Of a stretch of 64,000 nt of DNA, positions 42,125 through 50,983 are shown in pieces. Made by a program: the position numbers and the translations under genes. This stretch comes from Mycolicibacterium sp. P9-22 (lineage in GTDB: Bacteria > Actinomycetota > Actinomycetes > Mycobacteriales > Mycobacteriaceae). A model generated the notes under the pieces. That model saw nothing but the letters and a program-made list of their open reading frames with translations. It did not search any database and was not told the origin of the DNA. Positions within the stretch are counted from its first letter, which is position 1. Each line of letters starts with the position of its first letter. The stretch is taken from assembly GCF_008329585.1 (NCBI RefSeq), contig NZ_NPKP01000003.1:248001-312000 (forward strand), given 5' to 3'.

Positions 42125-44458
42125 TCAGCGGTCCTTTCTGACGTTGTCGATGAGGTCGATGATCTTGGCCGGGGTGGCGGGCAGCTGGGTGACCGTCACG
42201 CCCAACGGGGCCAGTGCGTCGTTGATGGCGTTGATGACCGCGGGAGGCGACCCGATGGCACCGCCCTCGCCGGCGCCCTTGTAGCCGCCGATACCGGGTC
42301 CAGGGATCTCGATGTGGCCGAACTCGATGGTCGGCACCTCGGTGGCGGTGGGCAGCAGGTAGTCCACGAACGTCGAGGCGATCGGGTTGCCCGCGTCGTC
42401 GTAGGCCAACTGCTCCAGCAGGGCGCCGCCGATGCCCTGCACGGTTCCGCCGGCGACCTGGCCCTCGACCACGTTCGGGTTGATCATCGGCCCGACGTCC
42501 TCGCTGACGATATAGCGGGTCAGCGTCACCTGGCCGGTCACGATGTCGACCTCGCAGGTACAGGCGTGGGTTGCGTTGGCCCAGTGGATCATCGCCTGGG
42601 AATTGAACCGCGCGGTCGCCTCCAGGGTGGGGGAGACGCCGGCCAGCTGAGCGGGGTCGTAGTGGGACCGGTAGGCGATATCGGCGAAGCTCACGCTCTT
42701 CTCGCGGTCGCTGATGAGCATGGCCCGCGAATCGGCCAGCTCGATATCGTCGGCCTCGGCGCCGAGCATCTGGGCGGCGATCGCGACGATCTGGGCGCGC
42801 AGGATGGTGCCCGCCTCGTTGACCGCGCCCGCGGTCATGGGCGCGCTGCGGCTGCCCTGCGTGCCCGCACCGTACGGTGTCACCGCGGTGTCACCCTGGA
42901 TGGTGGCGACGTCGTTGATGTTGGCGCCCAACACATCCGCGGTGAGCTGGACGACCGTGGTCTCGATGCTGTTGCCGCTGGAACCGCCGTTGACGTAGAC
43001 GTTGATCTTGCCGGTCGATTCCATCCGGATGGTGGCGCCCTCGGTGGCGAGGTTGCCGGTCGCCGCACCGGTGGGCTCGATATAGGCCGAGAACCCGAGT
43101 CCGATATAGCGGCCCTGGGCCAGCGCCTCCGCCTGTTCCTTGCGGAAACCCTCCAGGTCGAGGATCTTGACGGCCTGCTCGAAGGTGTCGGCGGGTGCGC
43201 AGTTGTCGTAGGGCATGCCGTTGGGATTGAAGTAGGGCATCTCGTCGCCGCGCAGGATGTTGATGCGCCGCAGCTCCGCAGGATCCATCCCGATCTTGCG
43301 CGCGGCGATGTCGAGAAGCATTTCCCGGGTGAGAGTTTCGTACTGCCACGGGCCGCGGTAGGCGTGCAGGCCGGGGGTGTTGGAGAACACCGTCTTGTAA
43401 TTGAAGCTGGCCTTGGGCACCCGGTAGGGGCCGGGGAAGAACATGCCGATCGCGGCGGTGGTGAGCACCGGGTAGGGCGTCGGGTAGGAGCCGACGTCCT
43501 GGACGAAGTCGATATCGGCGGCCAGGATCTTCCCCTCGGCGTCGAAGGCCATCCGGACGGTGCCGTCGACGTGCCGGGACTGCCCGGCCGACATCAGGTT
43601 CTCGCGGCGGTCCTCGATCCACTTCAGCGGGGCCGGCACCTGGCGCGCGGCCAGCATGATGCTCATGTCCTCGCGCATCGGGACGACCTTCTGCCCGAAT
43701 CCGCCGCCGGTGTCGCGGACGATGACCCGCACGCCCTGGGCGGGGATGCCCAGCAGCCGGGCGGCGAAGGCGCGCAGTTCGTGCGGCGTCTGCGTGGAAC
43801 CCCAGATGGTGAGTTCGGAGGTGCCTGCCGTCCATTCGACGACGATGCCGCGGGTCTCCATCGGGACCGGCACGTACATCTGCTGGTAGATGCGTTCTCG
43901 CACGACATGGGCCGCCGAGGCGAACAGCTCCTCGTCCGGCGGCATGCCGCCCATCCCGCCCGCGACATTGTCGGGGTAGGCCTCGTGCACGACGGGTTTG
44001 CCCTCGGCGGCACCGCCGATCGCTTCGCGGAAGTCGGCGACGGCGGGCAGTGCGGTGTAGTCGACGTCGACGAGATCGACGGCGTCCTCGGCCAGGCGCC
44101 GGCTCTCGGCGATCACGATGGCGACCGGGTCGCCGACGAACTTCACCTCGCCCTCGGCCAGCGGCGGGCGTGGGGTGTCGGGGACGTCCTTGCCGGCCAC
44201 GGCATGCCAGGCCTCGTGCACGCCGGGGTTGATATCGGCGGCGGTGAACACCGCCTGCACGCCGGGCAGCGCGAGCGCGGCCGCGATGTCGATGCCGTTG
44301 ATCTTGGCGTGCGCGTAGGGGCTGCGCACGAAGCAGGCGTGCAGCATGCCGGGCCGTTGCACGTCGTCGACGAAGGTGCCCTTGCCGGTGAGCAGGCGGG
44401 CATCTTCGATGCGTGGCACCCGGGTGCCGGCGTAGCGGGCGGCGACGGTTCCCGTCAC
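42125..44458 (-). CDS. Molybdenum hydroxylase large subunit, CoxL-like but not form I CO dehydrogenase
   Basis: A 777-residue molybdopterin-binding subunit. GGGFGQK (about residues 251-257) binds the cofactor and the catalytic Glu lies in GAGEGG (E731). The active-site loop reads AYRGPWQ (366-372). Form I CO dehydrogenase has AYxCSFR with a Cu-binding Cys, and form II usually has AYRGAGR; neither is present. The enzyme therefore probably oxidises an aldehyde or N-heterocycle. GTG start at 44458, with AGAGGAG upstream. First gene of its operon. Confidence 0.93.
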   Translation of the reverse strand: MTGTVAARYAGTRVPRIEDARLLTGKGTFVDDVQRPGMLHACFVRSPYAHAKINGIDIAAALALPGVQAVFTAADINPGVHEAWHAVAGKDVPDTPRPPLAEGEVKFVGDPVAIVIAESRRLAEDAVDLVDVDYTALPAVADFREAIGGAAEGKPVVHEAYPDNVAGGMGGMPPDEELFASAAHVVRERIYQQMYVPVPMETRGIVVEWTAGTSELTIWGSTQTPHELRAFAARLLGIPAQGVRVIVRDTGGGFGQKVVPMREDMSIMLAARQVPAPLKWIEDRRENLMSAGQSRHVDGTVRMAFDAEGKILAADIDFVQDVGSYPTPYPVLTTAAIGMFFPGPYRVPKASFNYKTVFSNTPGLHAYRGPWQYETLTREMLLDIAARKIGMDPAELRRINILRGDEMPYFNPNGMPYDNCAPADTFEQAVKILDLEGFRKEQAEALAQGRYIGLGFSAYIEPTGAATGNLATEGATIRMESTGKINVYVNGGSSGNSIETTVVQLTADVLGANINDVATIQGDTAVTPYGAGTQGSRSAPMTAGAVNEAGTILRAQIVAIAAQMLGAEADDIELADSRAMLISDREKSVSFADIAYRSHYDPAQLAGVSPTLEATARFNSQAMIHWANATHACTCEVDIVTGQVTLTRYIVSEDVGPMINPNVVEGQVAGGTVQGIGGALLEQLAYDDAGNPIASTFVDYLLPTATEVPTIEFGHIEIPGPGIGGYKGAGEGGAIGSPPAVINAINDALAPLGVTVTQLPATPAKIIDLIDNVRKDR

Positions 44459-44592
44459 AGGGGCTCCTCTTCATCGAACGCTTGCGCGTGTAAGTGGGCT
44501 GAGTCACACGTCTATGCGAGCGGCGTTAGCCTACCCCGAGAATCAGTGTTCCAAAAGAAGAGAGTGGCGTTACCGCATGTTGATGCCGGTGC

Positions 44593-45729
44593 TCAGGCCG
44601 GTTCGTGGTGGATGCGGCCGTCCACCGCGGCCAGCGGCCGGCCCCCGCCGCCCCATCGGCGGGCGATGATCTCGGCCACGATCGACACCGCGGTCTCCTC
44701 CGGCGTACGCGCCCCGAGGTCCAGCCCGATCGGGCTGGACAGCCCGGCCAGATCAAGCTCGGTGAGTCCGGCCTCGCGCAACCGGGCGAGGCGGTCGAGA
44801 TGGGTGCGCCGCGATCCCATGGCCCCGATATAGCCGATCTGCGGTAGTCGCAGTGCCACCTCGAGGGCGGGCACGTCGAATTTGGGGTCGTGGGTGAGTA
44901 CGCAGATCGCAGTGCGTGCGTCGATGGCACCGGCGTCCTGCTGACCGCGCAGATACCGGTCGGGCCAGTCGACGACCACCTCGTCGGCCGCCGGGAAGCG
45001 GGCCTCGGTCGCGAAGACCGGCCGGGCATCGCACACCGTCACGCGGTAGCCGAGGAACGTCCCCTGCTGGGCCAGGGCGGCCGCGAAATCGATGGCGCCG
45101 AAGATCAGCATGCGCGGCCGCGGTGCGTAGCTGGCGACGAACACCGCCATGCCGGTCTCGGCCGTCTCGTCCACCCGTTCGCCGTCCGGACCGTAGGACA
45201 GCACCGCCGTGCGGCCCGCCAGCAGCAGGCCACGGGCGTCGTCGGCGACCGCGGCATCGGCACGTGCGGACCCCAACGAACCCGTCGCGGCATCCGGTTC
45301 CACGATGAGCCGACGGCCCACCCGGGCCTGTTCCGGATGGGCGATGATGGTGGCCACCGCGATCGGGCGGTGTGCGGCCATCGCGTCGGCGACCGCAGCG
45401 AGCTCCGGAAATGTGTTCTGCGACACCGGTTCCACGAACACGTCCAGGATGCCGCCGCAGGTAAGGCCGACGGCGAAGGCGTCATCGTCACTGAAGCCGT
45501 AGCGCTGCAATGCGGGTGTCCCGGACGCCACCACCTCGGCGGCCAGCTCGTAGACCGCGCCCTCGACACAGCCGCCGGACACCGATCCGGCCACGGTTCC
45601 GTCGGGGGCGACGGCCAATGCCGCCCCGGCCGGTCGGGGTGCGGACTTGATGGTGCGCACGACGGTGGCCAGGCCGGCGGTACCACCGGCCCGCCACGTC
45701 GTCATCAGGTCGTCCAGAACCTCGCGCAC
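44593..45729 (-). CDS. XdhC/CoxI-family protein (molybdenum cofactor maturation)
   Basis: A 378-residue protein. The N-terminal XdhC/CoxI domain (about residues 10-80) contains SGGCVEGAV and a TCGG segment; the C-terminal Rossmann domain (about 205-345) has FGAIDFAAALA in place of the usual glycine-rich loop, TVCDAR and TCDPK-like LTHDPKFD. XdhC proteins bind and sulfurate the molybdenum cofactor and insert it into xanthine-dehydrogenase-type enzymes. It sits 134 bp upstream of the large subunit gene on the same strand, so it is likely dedicated to that enzyme. Confidence 0.9.
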   Translation of the reverse strand: MREVLDDLMTTWRAGGTAGLATVVRTIKSAPRPAGAALAVAPDGTVAGSVSGGCVEGAVYELAAEVVASGTPALQRYGFSDDDAFAVGLTCGGILDVFVEPVSQNTFPELAAVADAMAAHRPIAVATIIAHPEQARVGRRLIVEPDAATGSLGSARADAAVADDARGLLLAGRTAVLSYGPDGERVDETAETGMAVFVASYAPRPRMLIFGAIDFAAALAQQGTFLGYRVTVCDARPVFATEARFPAADEVVVDWPDRYLRGQQDAGAIDARTAICVLTHDPKFDVPALEVALRLPQIGYIGAMGSRRTHLDRLARLREAGLTELDLAGLSSPIGLDLGARTPEETAVSIVAEIIARRWGGGGRPLAAVDGRIHHEPA

Positions 45730-45824
45730 CCTCGAAGTCTATGTAGGGTCGGAGTTCGGGCCGCGCGGATGCTGTCGCGGGGGCCCAACGGTTCGCCTTT
45801 GGTTAGCCGTGCTAAGTTATGTGC

Positions 45825-46118
45825 ATGACCGATATCAAGCAACTTGCGCGGCGGGCCGGGATCATCGGCGCGGTCGGGGCCGGATCGCTCGGAATCGTGC
45901 TGGGCCTGGGCGCCGGTGCCGCCAACGCCGCGCCGCCGTCGCCCGGCGGTAGCGGTATGCAATTCGCTCAGGATCCCCCGTGGGTCAACGATCGGCACGA
46001 CGACCGCGGGTGGCGTGGTCATGACAACGGCTGGCGCGACGACGGACGCCGTTCCGGCCTGCACATCAACCTGCCCTGCGTGACCGGACCCTACGGCGTC
46101 GTCACGTGGTGCCCGTAG
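45825..46118 (+). CDS. Small secreted protein with His/Asp/Arg-rich middle
   Basis: A 97-residue exported protein. Basic N-terminus, hydrophobic core (about residues 11-31) and AxA cleavage site (AANAAPP). The mature peptide has an Asp/Arg/His/Trp-rich stretch (residues 55-80) and two cysteines near the C-terminus (CVTGPYGVVTWC) that could form a disulfide. ATG 45825 is chosen; ATG 45819 in the same frame is an alternative. A TTAGC-cgt-GCTAA inverted repeat (45803-45815) overlaps the promoter region. Function unknown. Confidence 0.75.
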   Translation: MTDIKQLARRAGIIGAVGAGSLGIVLGLGAGAANAAPPSPGGSGMQFAQDPPWVNDRHDDRGWRGHDNGWRDDGRRSGLHINLPCVTGPYGVVTWCP

Positions 46119-46156
46119 CGGGTGGAGTCCTGACGCGCCTGCCGTCATGATGAGGC

Positions 46157-47023
46157 ATGCGCACAGTGCTGGCGGCCGTGGCGGTGTTCGTGGCGGCCTT
46201 GCTGTCCGGGTGCGGGCACGGTGAGCCGAACTCGTTGTTCGATCCCGCCGGCTACCACGTACGCGACGGTGACGTCTATTACCTGAATGCCTTTCCCGGC
46301 AAGGCCTTCGCCGTGGACGGAGCGGATGCCGGCAGCTTCGAGGTGCTCGACGCGTCGTTCGCCCGGGACGACAGCTCGGTGTATCTGGACGGCCACCGAC
46401 TCGACGGGGCGGACCCGGCCACGTTCGAACTGCTGGACCGGCCCGGTTACGCCAAGGACGCCCGGCAGGTGTACGCCCGCAACCGGGTGATCAGCACCGA
46501 TCCCGGGCATTTCGAACTGCTCGACGGTGACCTGGCCAGGGACCGCACGGCGGTGTACTGGCCGGACGGCAGCGTGCTGTCCGGCGACCCTGAGCATTTC
46601 GTGATCATCTCCGATGCCGACCATTACCTGTTCACCCGGGACAGCGACACCGTGCACGTCAACGGCAACGAGGTGGCCGGGGCCGATCCGCGCAGCTTCA
46701 AGGTGCTCGGTGGTGCGTATGCCGCCGATACGGCGCGTGCGTACTACTTCGACCACGCGATCGCCGATGCCGACACCGTGTCGCTGCGCCATCTCGACGG
46801 GGCCTACGCCGCGGACGCCCGCGTGGCGTACTGGATGGGCAAGGAGATCACCGGTGCGGACCCGGTCAGTTTCCGGGTGCTGAGTGCGGCCTTCGAATGT
46901 TCCGCCGACGACCACCGGGCCTATTACCGGCGCGATGTGATCGCCGGCGCCCAACCCCGCACCTTCCCCACCGACCGTGCGGTCACCGGCTGCTCGACAT
47001 CGCGGATCACGTTCTCCGGCTAG
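46157..47023 (+). CDS. DKNYY-repeat lipoprotein
   Basis: A 288-residue lipoprotein with lipobox LSGC (Cys at about residue 19). The rest is about seven repeats of roughly 32 residues, each with a tyrosine pair or VY followed by a GxDxxSFxxLD-like end (for instance GADPATFELLD, GADPRSFKVLG), the DKNYY-family pattern of beta-rich repeats. Role unknown; in other bacteria DKNYY proteins are cell-surface lipoproteins. Its stop overlaps the convergent exported protein gene within the sequence CTAG. Confidence 0.85.
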   Translation: MRTVLAAVAVFVAALLSGCGHGEPNSLFDPAGYHVRDGDVYYLNAFPGKAFAVDGADAGSFEVLDASFARDDSSVYLDGHRLDGADPATFELLDRPGYAKDARQVYARNRVISTDPGHFELLDGDLARDRTAVYWPDGSVLSGDPEHFVIISDADHYLFTRDSDTVHVNGNEVAGADPRSFKVLGGAYAADTARAYYFDHAIADADTVSLRHLDGAYAADARVAYWMGKEITGADPVSFRVLSAAFECSADDHRAYYRRDVIAGAQPRTFPTDRAVTGCSTSRITFSG

Positions 47024-47484
47024 TTTTTTCGTTCCCAGAGGCAGTGCCCGGTCAACGAGATGTCGAACAGGCTGGGCAGTACCTCAAATGAAAGTGGTTG
47101 TCCGGGAGCGCCTTCGTCCCTGACCGGCGCTCCGAGGACGCCCGCACTGATGACCGTCTGCTGAGACGCGGTGCACCGGGTGTCGCGGTCCAGCGGCGTC
47201 GCGGTCCAGCGGCCCGGCAACAGGTTCGGGTTGCGCAGGCCGCCGCCGTGCAGCGCCATCACCGGGCCGAAGCTGACCCAGCGGTCACTGGGATCGGTGG
47301 GTGCGGTGGCCGCCTGCCAGCGTTGCTCCGCGCAGATCAACGGCAGCGACCGGCCGAACGGCAGCGTGGCCGTCCCGGCCAGGTCCGACGGGCAGATGGT
47401 GTCCGGTTGTGGCACAGCGGGTTCGGCGTACGCCGGGGCGGCCGTCACGAGTGCGGCGAACAGCGGTACGGCGAGTCTGAGCAC
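47020..47484 (-). CDS. Exported protein, unknown family (154 aa)
   Basis: A 154-residue protein with a cleavable signal (LRLAVPLFAALVTAAPAYA, site after AYA). Four cysteines (ICPSD, LICAEQ, TRCTASQ, HCLWERK) suggest two disulfides. GTG 47484 lies two bases after the stop of the large DUF4185 gene, so the two are co-transcribed. I recognise no family. The open frame extends upstream into the DUF4185 gene but the signal peptide decides the start. Confidence 0.72.
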   Translation of the reverse strand: MLRLAVPLFAALVTAAPAYAEPAVPQPDTICPSDLAGTATLPFGRSLPLICAEQRWQAATAPTDPSDRWVSFGPVMALHGGGLRNPNLLPGRWTATPLDRDTRCTASQQTVISAGVLGAPVRDEGAPGQPLSFEVLPSLFDISLTGHCLWERKN

Positions 47485-47486
47485 GG

Positions 47487-49457
47487 CTACAACTTGGTGA
47501 GGTCGGTCTTCATGAGCATCACGTTGTATTCGCTCCAGATCGACAGGTTCCAGTAGAGGTCGGTGCCGGTGCCCAGGGTGGACGGTGACCATGGGTGCAT
47601 CATCGGGGCGTAGATGCCGCCGTTCTGCTGACCCATCACGACGGTCGGGCCGGACCACGCTCCCTCCGGGGTGTCGGAGGTGCGCAGGATGATGTTGTTG
47701 AACTGATCGCCGTGCATCGCGACGTACTTGCCGAGGGTCTTGTTGTACTGCACCGACATCTCGCTGACCTGGTTGCCGGCCTTGCTGACACCGCAGGCGC
47801 CCTGCTCCTTGCCGAAGATCGGGGAGGCCTTCGAGGGGTCGTTGCGGTACCAGCCGGCTTTGTAGGCGCCGATCCCGAAGAAGCCGCCCTTGCTGCCCTT
47901 GCTGTAGTACTCGTACTTGGTGACATTGAGGATGTCGGCCTCGGCGACCCTGGAGATGTAGGCCTGTCCTTGCCGTCCGTTGGGCGTGCCGTAGGAGTAG
48001 ACGAATCCGTCGCCGGGACGGACGAAGGCGGCCTGCTGGAAGTTCTTGTTACCGCCGACCGGCGAGTTCGTCCGCACGCTCTGCGGCGCGATGTACCAGT
48101 TCTCGCCATTGTCCTCGGAGTAGGCGATGGCCGAGTAATTCGTCGACCACTGGCCGGCGGCACCCCACTGCTTCACCGACATGAAGCTCAGGTATTGCGT
48201 TGCACCGAAACGGGTCCCGGGGGTGGGCACCGAGATGCCCGCCGTCGGGATGAGCGTCACCCCGGTCGGCAGGCCGCGCGGCAGTCGCTCGGGCAGGATG
48301 ATCTGGCGGGCGTAGGTCTCCTCCCACAGCGGTGATCCGCCGAACATGTTGCCGTTGAACCACTCTCCGCTGGGCACGGTCATCCCGTTCGACAGCTCCC
48401 GGTCCGGGCTGCGGAACAGGGTGTTCAGTCGCCAGGTTCCGGTCATGTTCGGCCCGCCGAAGGTGTCCCCGAACGCGATCAGCACCTGGTTCTCGTTGAT
48501 CGGCGTGCTGGGGTCATCGGGAATCCCGTTGTCCCACATGGTGCCGATATCGGTGCCCCAGATTCCGTACCGGTTGAACGTGTCGTTGGGCGGGAAGTTG
48601 CCCGTCACCCAGTCGACGAAAGTGGTGGAACCGCTGAGCTGCGCACCCGGCCACGGGAAGCCGGGGCGTGCCCTGGCGGCGGCCAACGCCAGCGAAATGT
48701 TGTCGGCCGCAACGCCTCCGGTGGCCGCGGCGCCGGCCGGGGTCAATCGCGTCAGCAGGTTGTCGACCTCCCGGCGGGCGAAGGCCAGCAGTGTCCAGGC
48801 CAGCGTCGGGCTCGACGGCGACCCGGGGACCACACCGGCGGCCCAGTCCAGCACCTTGGACACCACCTTGACGACCGCGGTCACCGGGTTGGGCGGAGCC
48901 GCCGTGATCGGTGCGACCCGTCGTTCGACCTGCACCGCATCGGAGGAGGCCAGCGTGCGCGCCGAGGCGAACACCGCCACCTTGTCCGCGGTCTGGAGGG
49001 TGTCGGTGGGATCGGCGGCCCCGGTCGGCTCGGCCGCGATGGGCGTTGTCGTCGTCACCGGCGCGTCTGCGACCGTCGCGGTGGCAGTGGCGTCTGCCGA
49101 CTCGGCGGGGGCCGCCGGCCTGCCCGCCCGCTTCGGCGAGACCGCCGTCTTGTGCGCGGTGCGCAGGCTGGGCCGCGGCTTCTTGGTGCTCGGCTGCTCC
49201 GGATCCTTGATGGTCTCGGGGTCCGGATCGGCGTCCGGCTTCGCCGGCTTCTCACCCGGTTCGGTGCCGGCCGATTCGGTGGGGTCCCCGGTACCCGATG
49301 TCGACTCGGTACCGGTGGTGGAGTCGTTGGCCGAGGCGCCGGCCGACGAGTCCTCGGGAGCCGCCGTAGCGATCCCGTGTCCGGTGGCGATCGCGGTGCC
49401 GACGCCGAGTGCGACGGCCATTCCCCCGACCCGGCCGATATAAGCCGCTGAGCCCAT
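47487..49457 (-). CDS. Exported DUF4185-domain protein
   Basis: A 656-residue protein with a signal peptide (about residues 1-35, AxA-type end at ATAAPED). A Ser/Thr/Pro/Lys-rich low-complexity segment runs to about residue 130, an Ala/Pro-rich region to about 250, and a DUF4185 domain covers about 270-656 (PPNDTFNRYGIWGTDIGTMWDNG and SPLWEETYARQIILPE). DUF4185 is related to beta-propeller glycan-binding or hydrolase folds; enzymatic role unproven. ATG 49457 has GGAGGCACC upstream. Confidence 0.85.
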   Translation of the reverse strand: MGSAAYIGRVGGMAVALGVGTAIATGHGIATAAPEDSSAGASANDSTTGTESTSGTGDPTESAGTEPGEKPAKPDADPDPETIKDPEQPSTKKPRPSLRTAHKTAVSPKRAGRPAAPAESADATATATVADAPVTTTTPIAAEPTGAADPTDTLQTADKVAVFASARTLASSDAVQVERRVAPITAAPPNPVTAVVKVVSKVLDWAAGVVPGSPSSPTLAWTLLAFARREVDNLLTRLTPAGAAATGGVAADNISLALAAARARPGFPWPGAQLSGSTTFVDWVTGNFPPNDTFNRYGIWGTDIGTMWDNGIPDDPSTPINENQVLIAFGDTFGGPNMTGTWRLNTLFRSPDRELSNGMTVPSGEWFNGNMFGGSPLWEETYARQIILPERLPRGLPTGVTLIPTAGISVPTPGTRFGATQYLSFMSVKQWGAAGQWSTNYSAIAYSEDNGENWYIAPQSVRTNSPVGGNKNFQQAAFVRPGDGFVYSYGTPNGRQGQAYISRVAEADILNVTKYEYYSKGSKGGFFGIGAYKAGWYRNDPSKASPIFGKEQGACGVSKAGNQVSEMSVQYNKTLGKYVAMHGDQFNNIILRTSDTPEGAWSGPTVVMGQQNGGIYAPMMHPWSPSTLGTGTDLYWNLSIWSEYNVMLMKTDLTKL

Positions 49458-49579
49458 GAAGGTGCCTCCGTGCTGTCCGCCCCCGGCCCAACAAGTAGTG
49501 CTAATCAAACCTCAGCGGGACGGATAGTGGAAGAGGCAAATACCCCATGGGCCACAGCGGTCGCACGCGAAATGGAGCG

Positions 49580-49945
49580 TCAGTCGATCAGGCCGGCCTC
49601 GCGCAGCGCTTCGGTGTACAGGTCGGTGGCCTCGTCGAGGCCGTCGTTGACCCACGCGTCGACGATGCCGACCCGGTCGGCGACGATCTGCACCTGGTTG
49701 ACCCAGCGCTCGAAGTCGGCGTCGCGCCGCAGCTGGTCGATCTGCGCAGTGCTGCCCTGCACCAGGAAGAAGCCGCCAAGTTCGCTGGTCTGCGGACGCA
49801 GGATCACCGCGTCATAGCGTTCGATCCGGCCGCTCTCGGCGAGCTCGGCCAGGAAGGCCCGCGACTTCTTCAGCGCGTCCAGCGCCTGCGGTTCGCGGCC
49901 CTGGGTCGGCAGGCCCCAGGCGATCCAGAAACCGGCGTCCGACAT
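49580..49945 (-). CDS. YCII/dimeric alpha-beta-barrel-like protein
   Basis: A 121-residue soluble protein beginning MSDAGFWIAWGLP, with a ferredoxin-like alpha/beta layout (FFLVQGS strand, RRDADFERW helix). It resembles small YCII-related proteins, but assignment is weak. It lies alone on the minus strand, 21 bp downstream of the alcohol dehydrogenase stop. No function assigned. Confidence 0.65.
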   Translation of the reverse strand: MSDAGFWIAWGLPTQGREPQALDALKKSRAFLAELAESGRIERYDAVILRPQTSELGGFFLVQGSTAQIDQLRRDADFERWVNQVQIVADRVGIVDAWVNDGLDEATDLYTEALREAGLID

Positions 49946-49966
49946 AGGGACGAAGGTACACAGCTC

Positions 49967-50983
49967 TCAGGGCGCCACCGCGGTGCGCAAGGTCCGTGTC
50001 GGCGGCGGGCGCAGCGCGGCCGACAGGTCGGCCAGCGGGACCGGGTCGGTGACCAGCCGGTGCCACGGATACCGGTCGAGGGTGCGGTCCAGGAATCGCA
50101 CGGCCTGATGCAGGTGCCGGGGTTCGTAGTTGTGCACGCCCGTGATGGTCAGCCAGCCCCGGACCACCGCCTCCGGGTCCACGGGCAACGCGGGGCCGGG
50201 CAGCACGGACCCGGCCAGCACCAGGACACCACCGATATCGAGCCGGCCGAGTGCGTCGCCCACCGCGTCGGCGGCACCGGTGTAGTCGATGGCCACGTCG
50301 ACCGGTCCGCCGTCACTGGGCGTCGCCCCGAACTCGAGGGCCAGCGCCAGCCGGTCGGGGTGGTTGTCGATCACCTGGACCTGCGCGCCGGCGTCCAGGC
50401 AGGCCGCGACGGCGGTGAGCCCGAGCATCCCGGCGCCACCGATCAGCACCCGCTTGTCCGATAGCCGCCCGGCGGCTTCCAGGGTTGCCATCACGGTCGC
50501 CGTCGCGCAGGCCGCCGGTGCGGCGACGGCGTCGGGCATCCGGCTGGGCACCACGCTGACGGTGGTGCCACGCGGCAGCACGATGTGCTCGGCGTAGGAG
50601 CCCGACAGCGGCCAGTCCCCGTCGAACGGTTCGTGGCCGGTCTTGCGGACCGCCGTGCACTTGGCCGTGCGGCCCGCCGCGCATCGGGAGCATTCGCCGC
50701 AACTGACCGTCACCGACCAGACGATGCGTTGTCCGCGTTCGGCACTCGCACCGGGGCCGACGGCGATGACGTCGCCGACGGCCTCGTGCCCGAGCACCGA
50801 CGGGCACGGCGCGGGGCGGCGCCCGGTCACGGTGTGCAGATCACTGCCACAGATGGTGGCCAGCCGGACCCGGACCAAGGTCTCACCCTCCCGCAGCGCC
50901 GGGATGTCGACTTTCTCCAGCGAGATCCCGGATCCCCCCGTCCACACCGCGGCGGTGGTCACACCAGGCGCGAACGTATCCAT
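49967..50983 (-). CDS. Zinc-binding alcohol dehydrogenase, phosphonate-catabolism associated
   Basis: A 338-residue medium-chain dehydrogenase. Catalytic Zn ligands lie in ICGSDLH and GHEAVG; the structural zinc site is CGECSRCAAGRTAKC (about residues 92-106). The NAD-binding segment is GGAGMLGLTAVAACLDAGA (about 178-196). This type is repeatedly found beside phn genes and is often annotated as phosphonate-catabolism-associated dehydrogenase. ATG 50983 overlaps phnE by 25 bp. Last gene of the HAD-phnD-phnC-phnE-adh operon. Substrate unknown. Confidence 0.88.
   Translation of the reverse strand: MDTFAPGVTTAAVWTGGSGISLEKVDIPALREGETLVRVRLATICGSDLHTVTGRRPAPCPSVLGHEAVGDVIAVGPGASAERGQRIVWSVTVSCGECSRCAAGRTAKCTAVRKTGHEPFDGDWPLSGSYAEHIVLPRGTTVSVVPSRMPDAVAAPAACATATVMATLEAAGRLSDKRVLIGGAGMLGLTAVAACLDAGAQVQVIDNHPDRLALALEFGATPSDGGPVDVAIDYTGAADAVGDALGRLDIGGVLVLAGSVLPGPALPVDPEAVVRGWLTITGVHNYEPRHLHQAVRFLDRTLDRYPWHRLVTDPVPLADLSAALRPPPTRTLRTAVAP

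Noticed and set aside
42125..44458. Carbon monoxide dehydrogenase assignment for the coxL-like cluster
   Set aside because: The active-site loop lacks the Cys of form I enzymes, so CO oxidation is not supported.
42314..44833. Plus-strand open frame of 839 codons opposite the molybdenum hydroxylase large subunit
   Set aside because: Antisense shadow; the minus-strand gene has clear cofactor motifs and this frame has none.
45803..45815. IdeR (iron box) upstream of the small secreted protein
   Set aside because: TTAGC-cgt-GCTAA resembles half sites but the spacing and outer bases do not fit TTAGGTTAGGCTAACCTAA.
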